From positions 868,001 through 932,000 of the forward strand of contig NZ_JAPEPC010000001.1 of assembly GCF_026340465.1 (NCBI RefSeq): a stretch of 64,000 nt of DNA. The letters run 5' to 3'. Source of the DNA: Streptomyces sp. NBC_01306 (GTDB lineage Bacteria; Actinomycetota; Actinomycetes; Streptomycetales; Streptomycetaceae). The notes under the pieces are model-generated. The model was given only the letters and a program-made list of their open reading frames with translations. It did no database searches and was not told where the DNA came from. Position numbers and translations under genes: made by a program. Shown piece after piece: positions 41,139-51,230 of this stretch (the stretch's first letter is position 1; each line of letters opens with the position of its first letter).

Positions 41139-41864
41139 GTGAGCAGCAACGACAGCCCTTTCCGCGCGGAGCCGACGGCACGCGACGAGGCCCCGCAGTT
41201 CGTCCTTCCGCTGGTGGTTCACATCGAGAAGGCCGAACCCCCGGCCCGTACGGACGCGCTGGAGACGGCAGCTCGTGCGGTGCTCGTGATGCTGTCGGAC
41301 GAACGCTCGCTGGGTGACGGCGAGTGGGCGCAGGCGATGGCGGACTGGCAGGACGCCCGGATCCGCAAGGTCGTACGGCGGGCGCGCGGCGCCGAGTGGC
41401 GGAAGGCTTCGGCGCTGCCGGGCATCACCGTCACCGGGTCCGCGGCCGAGGTACGGGTCTTCCCTCCGGTGCCGCTGGACGGCTGGCCGAAGGAGCTGGC
41501 GAAGCTCCAGGTCAGCGGCACCGACCTGGACGATCCCGAGCTGCTGCCCGCGCCGGACCGCACCGCGCCGGTCATCTGGCTCAACCCTCAGCTGGACATG
41601 TCGGCAGGCAAGTCGATGGCGCAGACCGGCCATGGCGCACAGCTCGCCTGGTGGGAGCTTTCGGACGCCGAGCGGGACGCGTGGCGGGCCGCCGGGTTCC
41701 CGCTGTCGGTGCGGACGGCGGCTCCTGGGCACTGGGGCGAACTGACCGCGAGCGGGCTGCCGGTCGTGCATGACGCGGGGTTCACCGAGATCGCGCCCGG
41801 GGAGACCGTCGCGGTCGAAGGGGGCAGCCGCTTCTGCCCGCTCCCGCGGGGACGACGGCCGTAG
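41139..41864 (+). CDS. Pth2-like peptidyl-tRNA hydrolase
   Basis: A 241-residue protein starting at GTG 41139. [20 protein letters not shown], then [18 protein letters not shown]-like text in the N-terminal half, precede [20 protein letters not shown], the best match to the Pth2 core (K...AAQ..HA: here the Lys and the Gln-x-x-His-Gly). Pth2 enzymes release peptidyl-tRNA and recycle tRNA; the family is archaeal/eukaryotic but occurs in Actinobacteria. A longer N-terminal half (about 130 residues) than canonical Pth2 (about 120 total) is present. It is divergent from AIM24 and 170 bp upstream of the MNIO gene. Confidence 0.75.
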   Translation: MSSNDSPFRAEPTARDEAPQFVLPLVVHIEKAEPPARTDALETAARAVLVMLSDERSLGDGEWAQAMADWQDARIRKVVRRARGAEWRKASALPGITVTGSAAEVRVFPPVPLDGWPKELAKLQVSGTDLDDPELLPAPDRTAPVIWLNPQLDMSAGKSMAQTGHGAQLAWWELSDAERDAWRAAGFPLSVRTAAPGHWGELTASGLPVVHDAGFTEIAPGETVAVEGGSRFCPLPRGRRP

Positions 41865-42033
41865 GCGGGCCGCCGGGGAACCGGGCTCCGGTACGCGATC
41901 GCGACGCTCGTGTGGGGCGTGCCCGCCGGGAACCTCAAATCAAGCTCTGAACGTCCCATCGGGTGGATTCACCGCGGCCCCGCGGGGTCATCACCCCCGC
42001 ACGCGCCGCGATTGCGGCGGCGGAGGGGGAACC

Positions 42034-43464
42034 ATGGGAACCATCGAGAAGCTGGGCACCGGTATCGGATGGCGGCCGGAGATCGCCACGGCGGTGGAGG
42101 AGCTGCCGGGCATCGACTGGGTCGAGGTGGTCGCGGAGAACCTCTGCCCCAGCCATCTCCCGGACTCTCTGCTGCGGCTGCGCGAGCGCGGGGTGACGGT
42201 GGTTCCGCACGGTGTCTCACTGGGCGTCGGCGGCGCCGAGCGCCCGGCTGCCGACCGGCTCGCCGCGCTGGCCGAGCGGGCCCTCCTGCTGGAGTCGCCG
42301 CTGGTCACGGAGCACATCGCCTTCGTCAGGGCCGGCGGCCCGCTCACCGCGTCCCCCGGTCTGGAGGCCGGCCATCTGCTGCCGGTCCCGCGCACCTGGG
42401 ACGCGCTGCATGTGCTGTGCGAGAACGTCAGGGCCGCCCAGGACGCCCTGCCGGTCCCGCTCGCCCTGGAGAACATCGCCGCGCTGATCTCCTGGCCCGA
42501 CGAGGAGCTGACGGAGGGGCAGTTCCTGGCGGAACTGGTGGAGCGCACGGGCGTACGGCTGCTGATCGACGTGGCCAACCTCCACACCAACCACGTGAAC
42601 CGCGGCGAGGACCCCGCGGCCGCCCTGGACGAACTCCCGGTGGAGGCCATCGCGTACGTCCATGTCGCGGGCGGTGTGGAGAAGGACGGCGTCTGGCACG
42701 ACACCCATGCCCACCCGGTGACCGCGCCGGTCCTCGACGTGCTGGCACAGCTGCGGGACCGGGTGGACCCGCCGGGGGTGCTGCTGGAGCGGGACGACGA
42801 CTTCCCGCCCGCGGCCGAGCTGGCCGGTGAGCTGTCCGCGATACGGGAAACCCTGGCAGCCCGGGAGGCTGTGACTGCCAGGGGGGCTGTGACCGTCAGG
42901 GAGGCTGTGACTGCCAGGGGGGCTGTGACCGTCAGGGGGGCTGTGACCGTCGGAGAGTCCGCCACTGCCCGGGAGGCTGCGGCTGTCGAAGAAACGGTCA
43001 CCGTCGGAGAGTCCACCACCGCCCGGGGGACCGCCCCCGCATCCACCACCGGCCCCCGGCAGCGGCTCGCCCTCGCCGAGACCGCGCTGCTCTCCGCCCT
43101 GGTCGCGGGCACCCCTTCGCCCGAGGGCTTCGACACCCGGCGGCTCGGTGTGCAGAGCCGTGCGCTGGCCGCCAAGCGCGCCGATGTCGTGGCGCAGGTG
43201 GCCCCCGAGCTGCCCGCCCTGCTCGGCGCCGGGTACCGGACCGCTTTCCTGGCGTACGCCAAGTCCCGCCCGATGAGCGGTGGTTACCGGCGCGACGCGC
43301 TCGACTTCGCGGAACAGCTGCTCCGCGCCGGGCTCCCCGCCGACGCCGCGGCCCGGCGCCGGCTCGCCCTGTGGTGGCAGGAGCGGTCGGCCCCGCGCCG
43401 GCCGACCAGGGCGGCCAGGTTCGCCCGTGCGGCCCGGACCCGGTTCGGCCGCGCGTACCGGTGA
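42034..43464 (+). CDS. DUF692/MNIO protein with hexapeptide-repeat linker and C-terminal extension
   Basis: A 476-residue protein. Residues 1-260 are a DUF692 barrel, the multinuclear non-heme iron oxidases (MNIO) that modify Cys or other residues of RiPP peptides. Candidate metal ligands are visible at His59 ([12 protein letters not shown]), His94 (VTEHIAFV), Glu146 (LENIAALI), Asp179 ([11 protein letters not shown]), His210 (YVHVAGG), Asp223 and His225 ([12 protein letters not shown]). Residues 276-329 are a nine-unit 6-residue repeat (A/V-R-G/E-A-V-T type) coded by 18-bp tandem DNA repeats. Residues about 335-476 ([39 protein letters not shown]) form an extra domain, not part of the barrel. 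ATG 42034 follows GGAGGGGG. No precursor peptide or partner is adjacent. Confidence 0.85.
   Translation: MGTIEKLGTGIGWRPEIATAVEELPGIDWVEVVAENLCPSHLPDSLLRLRERGVTVVPHGVSLGVGGAERPAADRLAALAERALLLESPLVTEHIAFVRAGGPLTASPGLEAGHLLPVPRTWDALHVLCENVRAAQDALPVPLALENIAALISWPDEELTEGQFLAELVERTGVRLLIDVANLHTNHVNRGEDPAAALDELPVEAIAYVHVAGGVEKDGVWHDTHAHPVTAPVLDVLAQLRDRVDPPGVLLERDDDFPPAAELAGELSAIRETLAAREAVTARGAVTVREAVTARGAVTVRGAVTVGESATAREAAAVEETVTVGESTTARGTAPASTTGPRQRLALAETALLSALVAGTPSPEGFDTRRLGVQSRALAAKRADVVAQVAPELPALLGAGYRTAFLAYAKSRPMSGGYRRDALDFAEQLLRAGLPADAAARRRLALWWQERSAPRRPTRAARFARAARTRFGRAYR
42859..43020. repeat. Nine 18-bp tandem repeats in frame in the MNIO gene
   Basis: Units start GCC or GTC and run without a gap from 42859 to 43020. 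Five early units are nearly identical (GCCAGGGGGGCTGTGACC and variants); later ones diverge. The 18-bp length keeps the frame, so copy-number changes would lengthen or shorten the linker without a frameshift. Confidence 0.85.
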
Positions 43465-43600
43465 CTCCCGGCCCGTCCGCCACGGGTCGGCGGGGTCATT
43501 GACACCGACACCGCCGAACGGTCCTTTACAACGTCAGCCGCCGGACGAATTATCCCTTTTATTCAGTAGCTGCAGGAAGCAGCTGGACGAAGGGGTCCCG

Positions 43601-45259
43601 ATGAAGGCAGTCGCGCTGTACGGAACGGCCGGTGTTCTGGTGCTGTCCGGACTGGCCGCCCTGGCCGCCGCGCCGCCGGGCAGCGCGGATGCCCCGGCCG
43701 GCACGTACGCGGACGTCGGCGGTCCGGGCGACGGGACAGCCACGGCCCCGGGCACCCGGGCGGCCGAGGCGGCGGGCACCCTGACCGCGGCCGCCCGGGC
43801 CGCCGCCGCGGGTATCGCCTTCGGCACCTGCCCGACGAGCGAGTCGCTGCCCGCGTCCGTGCGGTGCGGCAGCGTCCGGGTCCCGCTCGACTATGCCCGG
43901 CCGGACGGCGCGCAGATCTCCCTGACCGTCAGCAGGGCGCACGCCACCGGCAAGCCCGCCGACCGCCAGGGCGCACTGATCTACAACCCGGGCGGCCCCG
44001 GCGCCTCCAGCATGTACTTCCCGATGGCGGCCGCGGTCCCCGCGTGGAAGCCGCTGGCCGCCGCGTACGACCTGGTGGGGTACGCGCCGCGCGGCGTCGG
44101 CCGCTCGGCGCCGCTCTCGTGCGAGGACCCCGCCGCTTACGCGAAGCCTTCGAAAACGGCGCCGATCTACCCGTCGGAGGCGTTCAAGCAGAAGAAGATC
44201 GCCCAGGCGAAGGCCTACGCCCAGGGCTGCGCCCGCCGGGCGGGTGCGGCCCTGGGGCAGTACAACTCGCTGAACAACGCCCGGGACCTGGATGTGCTGC
44301 GGGCCGCGCTGGGCGAGCGGAAGCTGACCTTCATGGGCGCCTCGTACGGCACGTACTTCGGTGCGGTCTACGCGACGCTCTTCCCCTCGCACGTGCGCCG
44401 GATGGTCTTCGACTCGGCGGTCGACCCGGACCCCGCCAAGATCTGGTACCGCGACAACCTCGACCAGTCACTCGCCTTCGAGCGGCGCTGGACCGACTTC
44501 CGCACCTGGGTGGCGCTCCACGACAGGACGTACCACCTGGGGCGCGACGCGTCGGATGTGCTGGCGGGCTACGAGACGGCGCGGTCCCGGCTCGCGGAGC
44601 GGCCGGCGGGCGGTGTCGGCCCGGCGCAGCTGCAGAGCACCTTCCTCCAGGCCGGTTACTACGACGACGTCTGGCCGGCCACCGCCAGTGCGCTCGCGCG
44701 GTATCTGCAAGGGGACCCGAAGCCGCTGATCAAGCTGGCCGCTCCGGACCCGGCGGCGGCGAAGGCGGACGAGAACAGCACGGCGGTCTACACGGCCGTC
44801 GAGTGCAACGACGCGCAGTGGCCTGCCGACTGGCACGTCTGGGACACGGACAACACCGCGCTGGCGCGCCGGGCGCCCTTCGAGACCTGGGACAACGTCT
44901 GGATGAACCTGCCGTGCGCCTACTGGCCGGCACCGCGGCAGCAGCCGCTCGATGTCCGCAGCTCCGGCGGTGCGCTGCCGCCGACGCTGATCCTGGCCGC
45001 CGAGCGGGACGCGGCCACCCCCTACCCGGGTGCGCTGGAGCTCCAGCGGCGGCTGCGGGGGTCGGTACTGATCACTGAACGGGGCGCGGGTACGCATGGC
45101 ATCGCCGGCGGCCCCAACAAGTGCGTCAACGCGTATCTGGACGACTACCTGCTGACGGGGCGGACGCCGGTGCGGCGCGCTACCTGCGCGCCGCACCCGC
45201 TGCCGGACCCGGTGTCGCTGGAGAAGCGGACGCTGCCGAGGCCGCGGCCCGCTCTCTGA
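43601..45259 (+). CDS. Secreted tripeptidyl aminopeptidase-like alpha/beta hydrolase
   Basis: A 552-residue exported serine hydrolase of the Streptomyces SlpD/SlpE/Tap type. The signal peptide is MKAVALYGTAGVLVLSGLAA followed by an Ala-rich cleavage site. The oxyanion region is ALIYNPGGPGASSMYF. The nucleophile Ser is in LTFMGASYGTYFGAVYA, Asp is expected in LILAAERDAATPYPGAL, and His in GAGTHGIAGGPNKCVNAY. The Asp usually found in the GxDPRGxGxS segment is Ala here (VGYAPRGVGRS). These enzymes trim N-terminal tripeptides outside the cell. ATG 43601 has AAGGGG 6 nt upstream. A TTGACA at 43499 and an AT-rich stretch precede the gene. Confidence 0.92.
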   Translation: MKAVALYGTAGVLVLSGLAALAAAPPGSADAPAGTYADVGGPGDGTATAPGTRAAEAAGTLTAAARAAAAGIAFGTCPTSESLPASVRCGSVRVPLDYARPDGAQISLTVSRAHATGKPADRQGALIYNPGGPGASSMYFPMAAAVPAWKPLAAAYDLVGYAPRGVGRSAPLSCEDPAAYAKPSKTAPIYPSEAFKQKKIAQAKAYAQGCARRAGAALGQYNSLNNARDLDVLRAALGERKLTFMGASYGTYFGAVYATLFPSHVRRMVFDSAVDPDPAKIWYRDNLDQSLAFERRWTDFRTWVALHDRTYHLGRDASDVLAGYETARSRLAERPAGGVGPAQLQSTFLQAGYYDDVWPATASALARYLQGDPKPLIKLAAPDPAAAKADENSTAVYTAVECNDAQWPADWHVWDTDNTALARRAPFETWDNVWMNLPCAYWPAPRQQPLDVRSSGGALPPTLILAAERDAATPYPGALELQRRLRGSVLITERGAGTHGIAGGPNKCVNAYLDDYLLTGRTPVRRATCAPHPLPDPVSLEKRTLPRPRPAL

Positions 45260-45289
45260 TCTTCCGGGTCATGGACGACCGGGTCCGCC

Positions 45290-46027
45290 TCAGGCGAGCC
45301 CGGCCACCAGGTCGGCCACCGACTTGCGCCGGCCGGTGAAGAAGGGAACCTCTTCGCGTACGTGCATCCGCGTCTCGGAGCCGCGCAGATGACGCATCAG
45401 GTCGACGATGCGGTACAGCTCGTCGGCCTCGAAGGCCAGCAGCCACTCGTAGTCGCCGAGCGAGAACGACGCAACCGTGTTGGCGCGCACGTCCGGGAAG
45501 CCACGGGCCATCTTGCCGTGCTCGGCGAGCATCCTGCGGCGGTCCTCGTCGGCCAGCAGGTACCAGTCGTAGGAGCGCACGAAGGGATACACCGAGACGT
45601 AGTCCCGGGGGGTCTCGTCGGCGAGGAACGCCGGAATGTGCGACTTGTTGAACTCGGCGGGGCGGTGCAGCGCCATGTTCGACCAGACCGGGTCGAGGGC
45701 GCGGCCGAGACGGGTGCGGCGGAAGAGGTTGTACGCGGTCTGGAGCTCGTCCGAGGTCTCCGCGTGCCACCAGATCATCACGTCGGCGTCGGCGCGCAGC
45801 CCGGAGACGTCGTACGTGCCGCGGACGGTGATGTCCTTGGCGGCGAGCTGGTCGAACAGCTCCTGGACCTCACCGGCCACCGCGGTGCGGTCGGTGTCGC
45901 CGGGGAGCACGTCGCGCAGCTTGAAGACGGACCACAGCGTGTAGCGCACGACCTCGTTGAGGTCCTTGGCCTTCTTGCCCGCGTTCGGGGCCTTGGGGGA
46001 CGTCACGGTCTCCGGAGCATCAGTCAT
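45290..46027 (-). CDS. hemQ: Coproheme decarboxylase (chlorite dismutase family)
   Basis: A 245-residue HemQ, which converts coproheme III to heme b in the Gram-positive heme route. [18 protein letters not shown]-type text opens the fold, [20 protein letters not shown] holds the catalytic Tyr, and [20 protein letters not shown] holds the proximal His. [20 protein letters not shown] and [19 protein letters not shown] follow. The length and motifs fit the actinobacterial subgroup. Start ATG 46027. It directly follows the oxidase gene (4 bp) and converges on the peptidase gene. The operon oxidase-hemQ with nearby hemE fits one pathway. Confidence 0.95.
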   Translation of the reverse strand: MTDAPETVTSPKAPNAGKKAKDLNEVVRYTLWSVFKLRDVLPGDTDRTAVAGEVQELFDQLAAKDITVRGTYDVSGLRADADVMIWWHAETSDELQTAYNLFRRTRLGRALDPVWSNMALHRPAEFNKSHIPAFLADETPRDYVSVYPFVRSYDWYLLADEDRRRMLAEHGKMARGFPDVRANTVASFSLGDYEWLLAFEADELYRIVDLMRHLRGSETRMHVREEVPFFTGRRKSVADLVAGLA

Positions 46028-46031
46028 GCCG

Positions 46032-47453
46032 CTATTCTCCCGCGCCGCCGGTGGTGCCCGACGCCAGGGTTGCTGTGATCTCCTTCGCAGCCCGCTCGGC
46101 ACTGGCGACACAGGCCGGAATGCCCACTCCGTCGTAGGCCGCGCCGCAGATCCGCAGGCCGGGCAGCGCGGCCACCGTGTCCCGTACCCGGGCCACCCGG
46201 GCGAGGTGGCCGACGGGGTACTGGGGCAGTCCGCCGATCCACCGGGTCACCTCGGTGGCGACCGGCTTCGCGGTGAGCCCGACGGCCTCGCCCAGGTCGC
46301 GCAGCGAGAGATCCACCAAGTCGGCGTCCTCGCGGTGCAGATGCTCCTCGTCGCCGTAGCGGCCGAGCGAGGTCCGCAGCACGACGAGCTCCGGGTCGGC
46401 GTCGGACCAGGCCCACTTGCGGCTGGAGAAGGTGGACGCCTTGATGGAGTGGCCGTCCACGGGCGGTACGAGAAATCCCGTGCCGTCGGGGAGGTTCAGC
46501 TCCGTACGGCGGAAGGCCAGGGTGACGAGCGACATCGAGGCGTACTCGACGGCGGCCAGCTCGGCGGAGGCGGCGGGCGCCTCGTCGGCCAGCAGCGCGG
46601 AGGCCGCCCAGGCCGGTACGGCGAGCACCACGGCGTCGGCCTCGATGGGGCGGCCACCGTCCTGCCCGCCGGTGCGGATCAGCCAGCCGTCCGCGGTGCG
46701 CCGCAGCTCCAGCGCGGGCCGGTGCAGCAGGACTTCGCCGCCCCGGGCGCGGACCGCGTCGGCCACGGCGGGCGGCAGGGTGCCGATGCCCCCGTCCAGT
46801 CCCATGAAGACCGGGCCCGACGCGGGGGTGACGCGCTGCTGGAGCGAGCGCACGGCGGCGCCGAGCGTGGGGTGGGTGCGGGCGGCCTCGTAGAGCGCGG
46901 GGACCGCGGCGCGCATCGAGGTGCGGTAGACGTCGCCCGCGTAGACCCCGCCGAGCAGCGGCTCGACGAGCCGGTCGACGACCTCGCGGCCCATCCGGCC
47001 GGCCACGTACTCGCCGAGTGCGATGTCCTCGCCGATCTCGGCGGGCGGCAGTTCGGCGTCCTGGCCGATCCGGCGCAGCCCCTCGTCCGAGAGCACACCG
47101 CCGAGCCGGCCCGCGTCGGCCGGTACGCCCATGACGTGGCCGGTGGGCATCGGGGTCAGCGCGCCCCTGTTCCAGAGGGCGGCGCCGCTGGTGGCGGGCG
47201 GCTGGAGCGCGTCGCCCAGACCGGCCTCACGCGCGAGCGCGACCGCCTCGGGGCGCCGGGCGAGCATCGACTCGGCGCCGAGGTCGACCCGTACGCCTTC
47301 GATCTCGCCCGTGTGGAGCTTGCCGCCGACCCGGCCGGTGCCCTCCAGCACCGTCACCCGTGCCCCGCCGCCGGTCAGCCGGAGCGCTGCCGCGAGACCC
47401 GAGATCCCGCCTCCGATGACGACGACATGAGCCGTACGCGTGTCCGCATTCAT
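46032..47453 (-). CDS. hemY: Coproporphyrinogen/protoporphyrinogen III oxidase (HemY type)
   Basis: A 473-residue FAD enzyme. The dinucleotide-binding loop is [17 protein letters not shown] at residue 10, and [17 protein letters not shown] follows. [20 protein letters not shown] and [19 protein letters not shown] and [22 protein letters not shown] are the substrate/FAD regions of the HemY group. In organisms with HemQ, the oxidase works on coproporphyrinogen III (also named CgoX). ATG 47453 is used. It is 4 bp upstream of hemQ on the same strand and divergent from the flavoprotein at 47662. Confidence 0.95.
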   Translation of the reverse strand: MNADTRTAHVVVIGGGISGLAAALRLTGGGARVTVLEGTGRVGGKLHTGEIEGVRVDLGAESMLARRPEAVALAREAGLGDALQPPATSGAALWNRGALTPMPTGHVMGVPADAGRLGGVLSDEGLRRIGQDAELPPAEIGEDIALGEYVAGRMGREVVDRLVEPLLGGVYAGDVYRTSMRAAVPALYEAARTHPTLGAAVRSLQQRVTPASGPVFMGLDGGIGTLPPAVADAVRARGGEVLLHRPALELRRTADGWLIRTGGQDGGRPIEADAVVLAVPAWAASALLADEAPAASAELAAVEYASMSLVTLAFRRTELNLPDGTGFLVPPVDGHSIKASTFSSRKWAWSDADPELVVLRTSLGRYGDEEHLHREDADLVDLSLRDLGEAVGLTAKPVATEVTRWIGGLPQYPVGHLARVARVRDTVAALPGLRICGAAYDGVGIPACVASAERAAKEITATLASGTTGGAGE

Positions 47454-47661
47454 GCCCCCACTCTCTCAAATCCTTTCCGGGGTCCGAACGTCACCGTGGT
47501 CCGGTGGATCACGGGGGGCGTTCGCGCGACCCGGGGTACGGCCTCCCGCGCCGCGCGGGAATGTTCCGGGGTCCGCACACGTACCTTCCCAGAGGGCGAC
47601 GGAGCGGGAAGCGCCCGCACGGAAAGCGGCAACAGCGGTAACAACCACGGAGGTACGCGCA

Positions 47662-49041
47662 ATGGCAGCGGAGCGACTGGTGGTCATCGGCGGGGACGCG
47701 GCGGGCATGTCCGCAGCGTCCCAGGCCCGCAGGCTCAGGGGTCCGGATGAGCTGGAGATCACCGCCTTCGAACGCGGCCACTTCACCTCGTTCTCGGCGT
47801 GCGGCATCCCCTACTGGGTGGGCGGCGAGGTCGGCGAGCGCGACGACCTCGTCGCCCGCACCCCCGAAGAGCACCGGGCACGGTCGATCGACCTCCGGAT
47901 GCGGACCGAGGTGACGGAGATCGACGTCGCCGGGCAGCGGGTGCACGCCCGCGACCTGGAATCGGGGGCGGCCGGCTGGACTGCGTACGACAAGCTCGTC
48001 ATCGCCACGGGCGCGCGTCCGGTACGCCCCGAGCTGCCCGGCATCGACGCGCCGGGCGTGCACGGCGTGCAGACGCTGGACGACGGCCAGGCCCTGATCG
48101 ACTCGCTGCGGACGGCGTCCGGCCGCCGCGCGGTGATCGTCGGTGCCGGTTACATCGGCGTCGAGATGGCGGAGGCGCTGCTGCACCGCGGGTACGAGGT
48201 GACGGTCCTGACCCGCGGCGCCCAGCCGATGTCCACGCTCGACCCGGACATGGGGAAGCTGGTCCACGACGCGATGGACGGCATGGGCATCACCACGGTG
48301 ACCGGCGCGGAGGTCACCGCGGTCCGCACGGACGAGCGGGGACGGGCCAGCGCCGTCGCGACGGACGCCGCCGAATACCCGGCTGACGTAGTGGTCCTGG
48401 GGATCGGCGTGGAGCCGCAGACCGGCCTCGCGGCCGCCGCGGGGCTGCCGCTGGGCGAGTACGGCGGGCTGCTGACCGATCTGTCGATGCGGGTGCGCGG
48501 CCACCGGAACATCTGGGCGGGCGGCGACTGCGTCGAAGTCCTCGACCTGGTCTCCGGCCGGGACCGGCACATCCCGCTCGGCACACACGCGAACAAGCAC
48601 GGCCAGATCATCGGCGCCAACGCGGGCGGTGGATACGGCACGTTCCCCGGTGTCGTCGGCACCGCGGTGAGCAAGGTCTGCGATCTGGAGATCGCCAGGA
48701 CCGGGCTGCGCGAGAAGGACGCGCACGCGGCCGGGCTGCGGTACGTCACGGCGACCATCGAGTCGACCAACAGCGCCGGTTACTACCCGGGCGCGGCCCT
48801 GATGACGGTGAAGATGCTCGCCGAGCTGCGGACCGGGCGGCTGCTCGGCACGCAGATCGTGGGGCGGGAGGGCGCGGCGAAGCGGGTGGACATCGCCGCC
48901 GTCGCCCTCACCGCGGGCATGACGGTGGAGCAGATGGTCTCGCTGGACCTGGGGTACGCGCCGCCGTTCTCACCGGTCTGGGACCCGGTGCTGGTCGCCG
49001 CGCGGAAGGCGGTCACAGCGGTGCGCCGGGCGGGCGGGTAG
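47662..49041 (+). CDS. CoA-disulfide reductase-like flavoprotein
   Basis: A 459-residue pyridine nucleotide-disulfide oxidoreductase. FAD loop LVVIGGDAAGMSAASQARRL; the redox Cys is in HFTSFSACGIPYWVGGEVG, the single-Cys signature of CoA-disulfide/NADH peroxidase-type enzymes. The NAD(P) loop is AVIVGAGYIGVEMAEALLHR. NIWAGGDCVEVLDLVSGRD holds the second FAD motif, and SVSKVCDLEIARTGL-like text the dimerisation domain. It probably reduces CoA disulfide or an alternative thiol. ATG 47662 follows GGAGG with 8-nt spacing. It sits between heme genes but is not itself a heme enzyme. It converges with hemE across a terminator. Confidence 0.9.
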   Translation: MAAERLVVIGGDAAGMSAASQARRLRGPDELEITAFERGHFTSFSACGIPYWVGGEVGERDDLVARTPEEHRARSIDLRMRTEVTEIDVAGQRVHARDLESGAAGWTAYDKLVIATGARPVRPELPGIDAPGVHGVQTLDDGQALIDSLRTASGRRAVIVGAGYIGVEMAEALLHRGYEVTVLTRGAQPMSTLDPDMGKLVHDAMDGMGITTVTGAEVTAVRTDERGRASAVATDAAEYPADVVVLGIGVEPQTGLAAAAGLPLGEYGGLLTDLSMRVRGHRNIWAGGDCVEVLDLVSGRDRHIPLGTHANKHGQIIGANAGGGYGTFPGVVGTAVSKVCDLEIARTGLREKDAHAAGLRYVTATIESTNSAGYYPGAALMTVKMLAELRTGRLLGTQIVGREGAAKRVDIAAVALTAGMTVEQMVSLDLGYAPPFSPVWDPVLVAARKAVTAVRRAGG

Positions 49042-49060
49042 CGGTGCGGTGTGCGCTCCC

Positions 49061-49096
49061 GGTGCGCGGGTCGGCCTGTGGACCGTCCCGCGCACC
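49061..49096. terminator. Bidirectional terminator between flavoprotein and hemE
   Basis: GGTGCGCGGG (49061-49070) pairs with CCCGCGCACC (49087-49096), a perfect 10-bp stem with a 16-nt loop, between the convergent stops at 49041 and 49111. Confidence 0.65.
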
Positions 49097-49110
49097 GAGG
49101 GCGGGACGGT

Positions 49111-50175
49111 TCAGCGGGCCGTGCGGGTGTGGACGTACTCCACGAGCCGGGTCAGCGCGTCGGGGTCGGTGTTGGGCGGGACGCCGTGGCCGAGGTTGAA
49201 GACATGGCCTTCGAGCCCCGCCGCCGCGGCCAGCACCTCGTCGGTCTTGGCCTCGACCGCCTCCCGGGTGGAGAAGAGGACGGCCGGGTCGAGGTTCCCC
49301 TGGAGCGCCTTGCCGGGGCCGACCCGCCGGGCCGCCTCGTCCAGCGGCACCCGCCAGTCGACGCCGACGACGTCCGCACCGGCCTCGCCCATCAGCCCGA
49401 GCAGCTCACCGGTGCCGACACCGAAGTGGATGCGCGGCACCCCGTACGGCGCCACCGCGTCCAGGACCTTCGCCGAAGCCGGCAGCACCGAGTGCCGGTA
49501 GTCGGCCGGGGCGAGGGCGCCCACCCAGGAGTCGAAGAGCTGGACTGCGCTGGCGCCCGCCTCAATCTGGATCCGGAGGAAGGCGGCGGTGATCCCGGCG
49601 AGGCGGTCGAGCAGGTCGGCCCAGAGCTCCGGGTCGCCGTACATCATCGCCTTGGTGTGCTCGTGGTTGCGGGACGGACCGCCCTCCACGAGGTAGCTGG
49701 CGAGCGTGAAGGGCGCACCGGCGAACCCGATGAGCGGTGTCTGTCCCAGCTCGGCGGTGAGCATGCCCATCGCCTCGGTGACGTACCAGACGTCGGCGGG
49801 CTCCAGATCGCGCAGCCGGGCCAGGTCGGCGCGGGTGCGGATCGGGCTGGCGATCACCGGCCCGACACCCGGCTTGATGTCGAGGTCGATCCCGATGGCC
49901 TTGAGCGGCACGACGATGTCGCTGAAGTAGACCGCCGCGTCCACCTTGTGGCGGCGGACCGGCTGGAGGGTGATCTCGGTGGCCAGGTCGGGCCGCATGC
50001 ACGAGTCGAGCATGGCGATCCCCTCCCGCGCCTTCAGGTACTCGGGGAGTGAGCGTCCGGCCTGCCGCATGAACCAGACAGGGGTGTGCGGCACCGGCTC
50101 TCGCCTGCACGCCTTGAGGAAGGCGGAGTCGGCTGTCGGGTTCTGGGCGCCCATGGGGCGGTCGTTGGCACTCAC
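49111..50175 (-). CDS. hemE: Uroporphyrinogen decarboxylase
   Basis: A 354-residue enzyme that decarboxylates uroporphyrinogen III to coproporphyrinogen [22 protein letters not shown] carries the Arg residues binding the substrate and [19 protein letters not shown] holds the essential Asp. [18 protein letters not shown] and [14 protein letters not shown]-type text ([19 protein letters not shown]) are family-specific. Start ATG 50175. It opposes the flavoprotein gene and is divergent from DUF3000. It would supply the coproporphyrinogen used by the oxidase and HemQ 1.6-3 kb away. Confidence 0.97.
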   Translation of the reverse strand: MSANDRPMGAQNPTADSAFLKACRREPVPHTPVWFMRQAGRSLPEYLKAREGIAMLDSCMRPDLATEITLQPVRRHKVDAAVYFSDIVVPLKAIGIDLDIKPGVGPVIASPIRTRADLARLRDLEPADVWYVTEAMGMLTAELGQTPLIGFAGAPFTLASYLVEGGPSRNHEHTKAMMYGDPELWADLLDRLAGITAAFLRIQIEAGASAVQLFDSWVGALAPADYRHSVLPASAKVLDAVAPYGVPRIHFGVGTGELLGLMGEAGADVVGVDWRVPLDEAARRVGPGKALQGNLDPAVLFSTREAVEAKTDEVLAAAAGLEGHVFNLGHGVPPNTDPDALTRLVEYVHTRTAR

Positions 50176-50267
50176 GCCGAGAAGTTTCGCATGTGCGGGG
50201 GAAGCGGATGCCCCGGGCCGGGTGTCCTTCCCCCCGCAACTGCCTCGTTCCGCCTAGTCTTCCCGGC

Positions 50268-50918
50268 ATGGCTGCGGCTCAGGGACGATTTTCAGATGGC
50301 GCTGACGGTATGACCAGCGCGGAGACGGACTCCGTCCCGCCCGCGTTCAGGGAGGCGGTCGACGCCTTGCAGTCAGCCCGTCTGCGGCCGGAGATGGAGA
50401 TCGACCCGACGAAGCCGCCGCGCAAGCTCGCCCCGTACGCCTACGCCCTGGAGGCGGCGGTCGTCGAGAACGACAACGACCTGGCGGACGGCAGGCTCGT
50501 CCTGCTCCACGACCCCGCCGGCCATGACGCCTGGCAGGGATCCTTCCGTCTGGTGACACTCGTGCGCGCGGAGCTGGAGCCCGAGATGGCCGCCGACCCG
50601 CTGCTGCCCGAGGTCTGCTGGTCGTGGCTGACGGGCGCCCTCCAGGGGCGCGGACTGTCGTACGGGGAGGCCAGCGGCACGGTCACCCGCGCCGGGTCGC
50701 ACTACTTCGGCGGGCTCTCGGAGCGCAAACCCGCGACCCAGATCGAGATCCGGGCGTCCTGGACCCCGCGCGAGGGTCTGAGCGGAGTGCCGGACACCGG
50801 GGCACATCTGGCGGCCTGGTGCGATCTGCTCTGCCAGATCGCCGGGCTGCCGCCGGTCGGGCCGCCGGACGCCGGTGTGGTCTCGCTGCCGCAGCGGCGC
50901 GGGCCCCGCGCGCACTGA
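50268..50918 (+). CDS. DUF3000 domain protein
   Basis: A 216-residue actinobacterial protein of unknown function. It starts MAAAQGRFSDGADGMTSAET; an internal ATG at 50310 could be the real start. VPPAFREAVDALQSARLRPE and LGASYALEAAVVENDNDLA-type segments (YALEAAVVENDNDLADGRLV) are DUF3000-like. The middle has LPEVCWSWLTGALQGRGLSY and AGSHYFGGLSERKPATQIEI. It looks soluble. It is conserved beside hemE and the LuxR-type regulator in Streptomyces. Its function cannot be inferred from sequence. Confidence 0.85.
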   Translation: MAAAQGRFSDGADGMTSAETDSVPPAFREAVDALQSARLRPEMEIDPTKPPRKLAPYAYALEAAVVENDNDLADGRLVLLHDPAGHDAWQGSFRLVTLVRAELEPEMAADPLLPEVCWSWLTGALQGRGLSYGEASGTVTRAGSHYFGGLSERKPATQIEIRASWTPREGLSGVPDTGAHLAAWCDLLCQIAGLPPVGPPDAGVVSLPQRRGPRAH

Positions 50919-51230
50919 CGCGCTCCATGCGCTGACGGGCTCGTGCGCTGGCGCAGCTGCCGGCCGGCGCACCACCCGGAGCCCCGGCCGGCGCATTCGA
51001 CGGACCCACTGGCTGACGCGCCGACGGCACGAACAGCATCTTCGCAAACACGGGCATCTTTCGAACGATCGGTCAGGCATCCGATTTGCCCGAATTGTTA
51101 CTCACTAAATCGTGATCATTCTCTAAAGGCGGGCGGGTTTGCTGCCGAAGAAGTCTGTGACCCTTCAAGCACGGTTCGCCCCGGCTCTTCCCCCGGCCGG
51201 CGTTCGTTCCGCACCTTCCCAGGAGGCCTG
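50919..51230. promoter_or_regulatory. Promoter interval upstream of the LuxR-type regulator
   Basis: This 312-bp gap holds no gene. Its first part contains direct CCGGCCGGCGCA repeats. At 51085-51125 it is notably AT-rich (TTTGCCCGAATTGTTACTCA, then TAAATCGTGATCATTCTCTA), unlike its surroundings, and this probably contains the regulator's promoter, though I cannot align one pair of boxes convincingly. Confidence 0.4.

Noticed and set aside
42859-43020. CRISPR array
   Set aside because: Repeats are 18 bp with no spacers and lie in frame inside a protein gene; no cas genes occur in the window.
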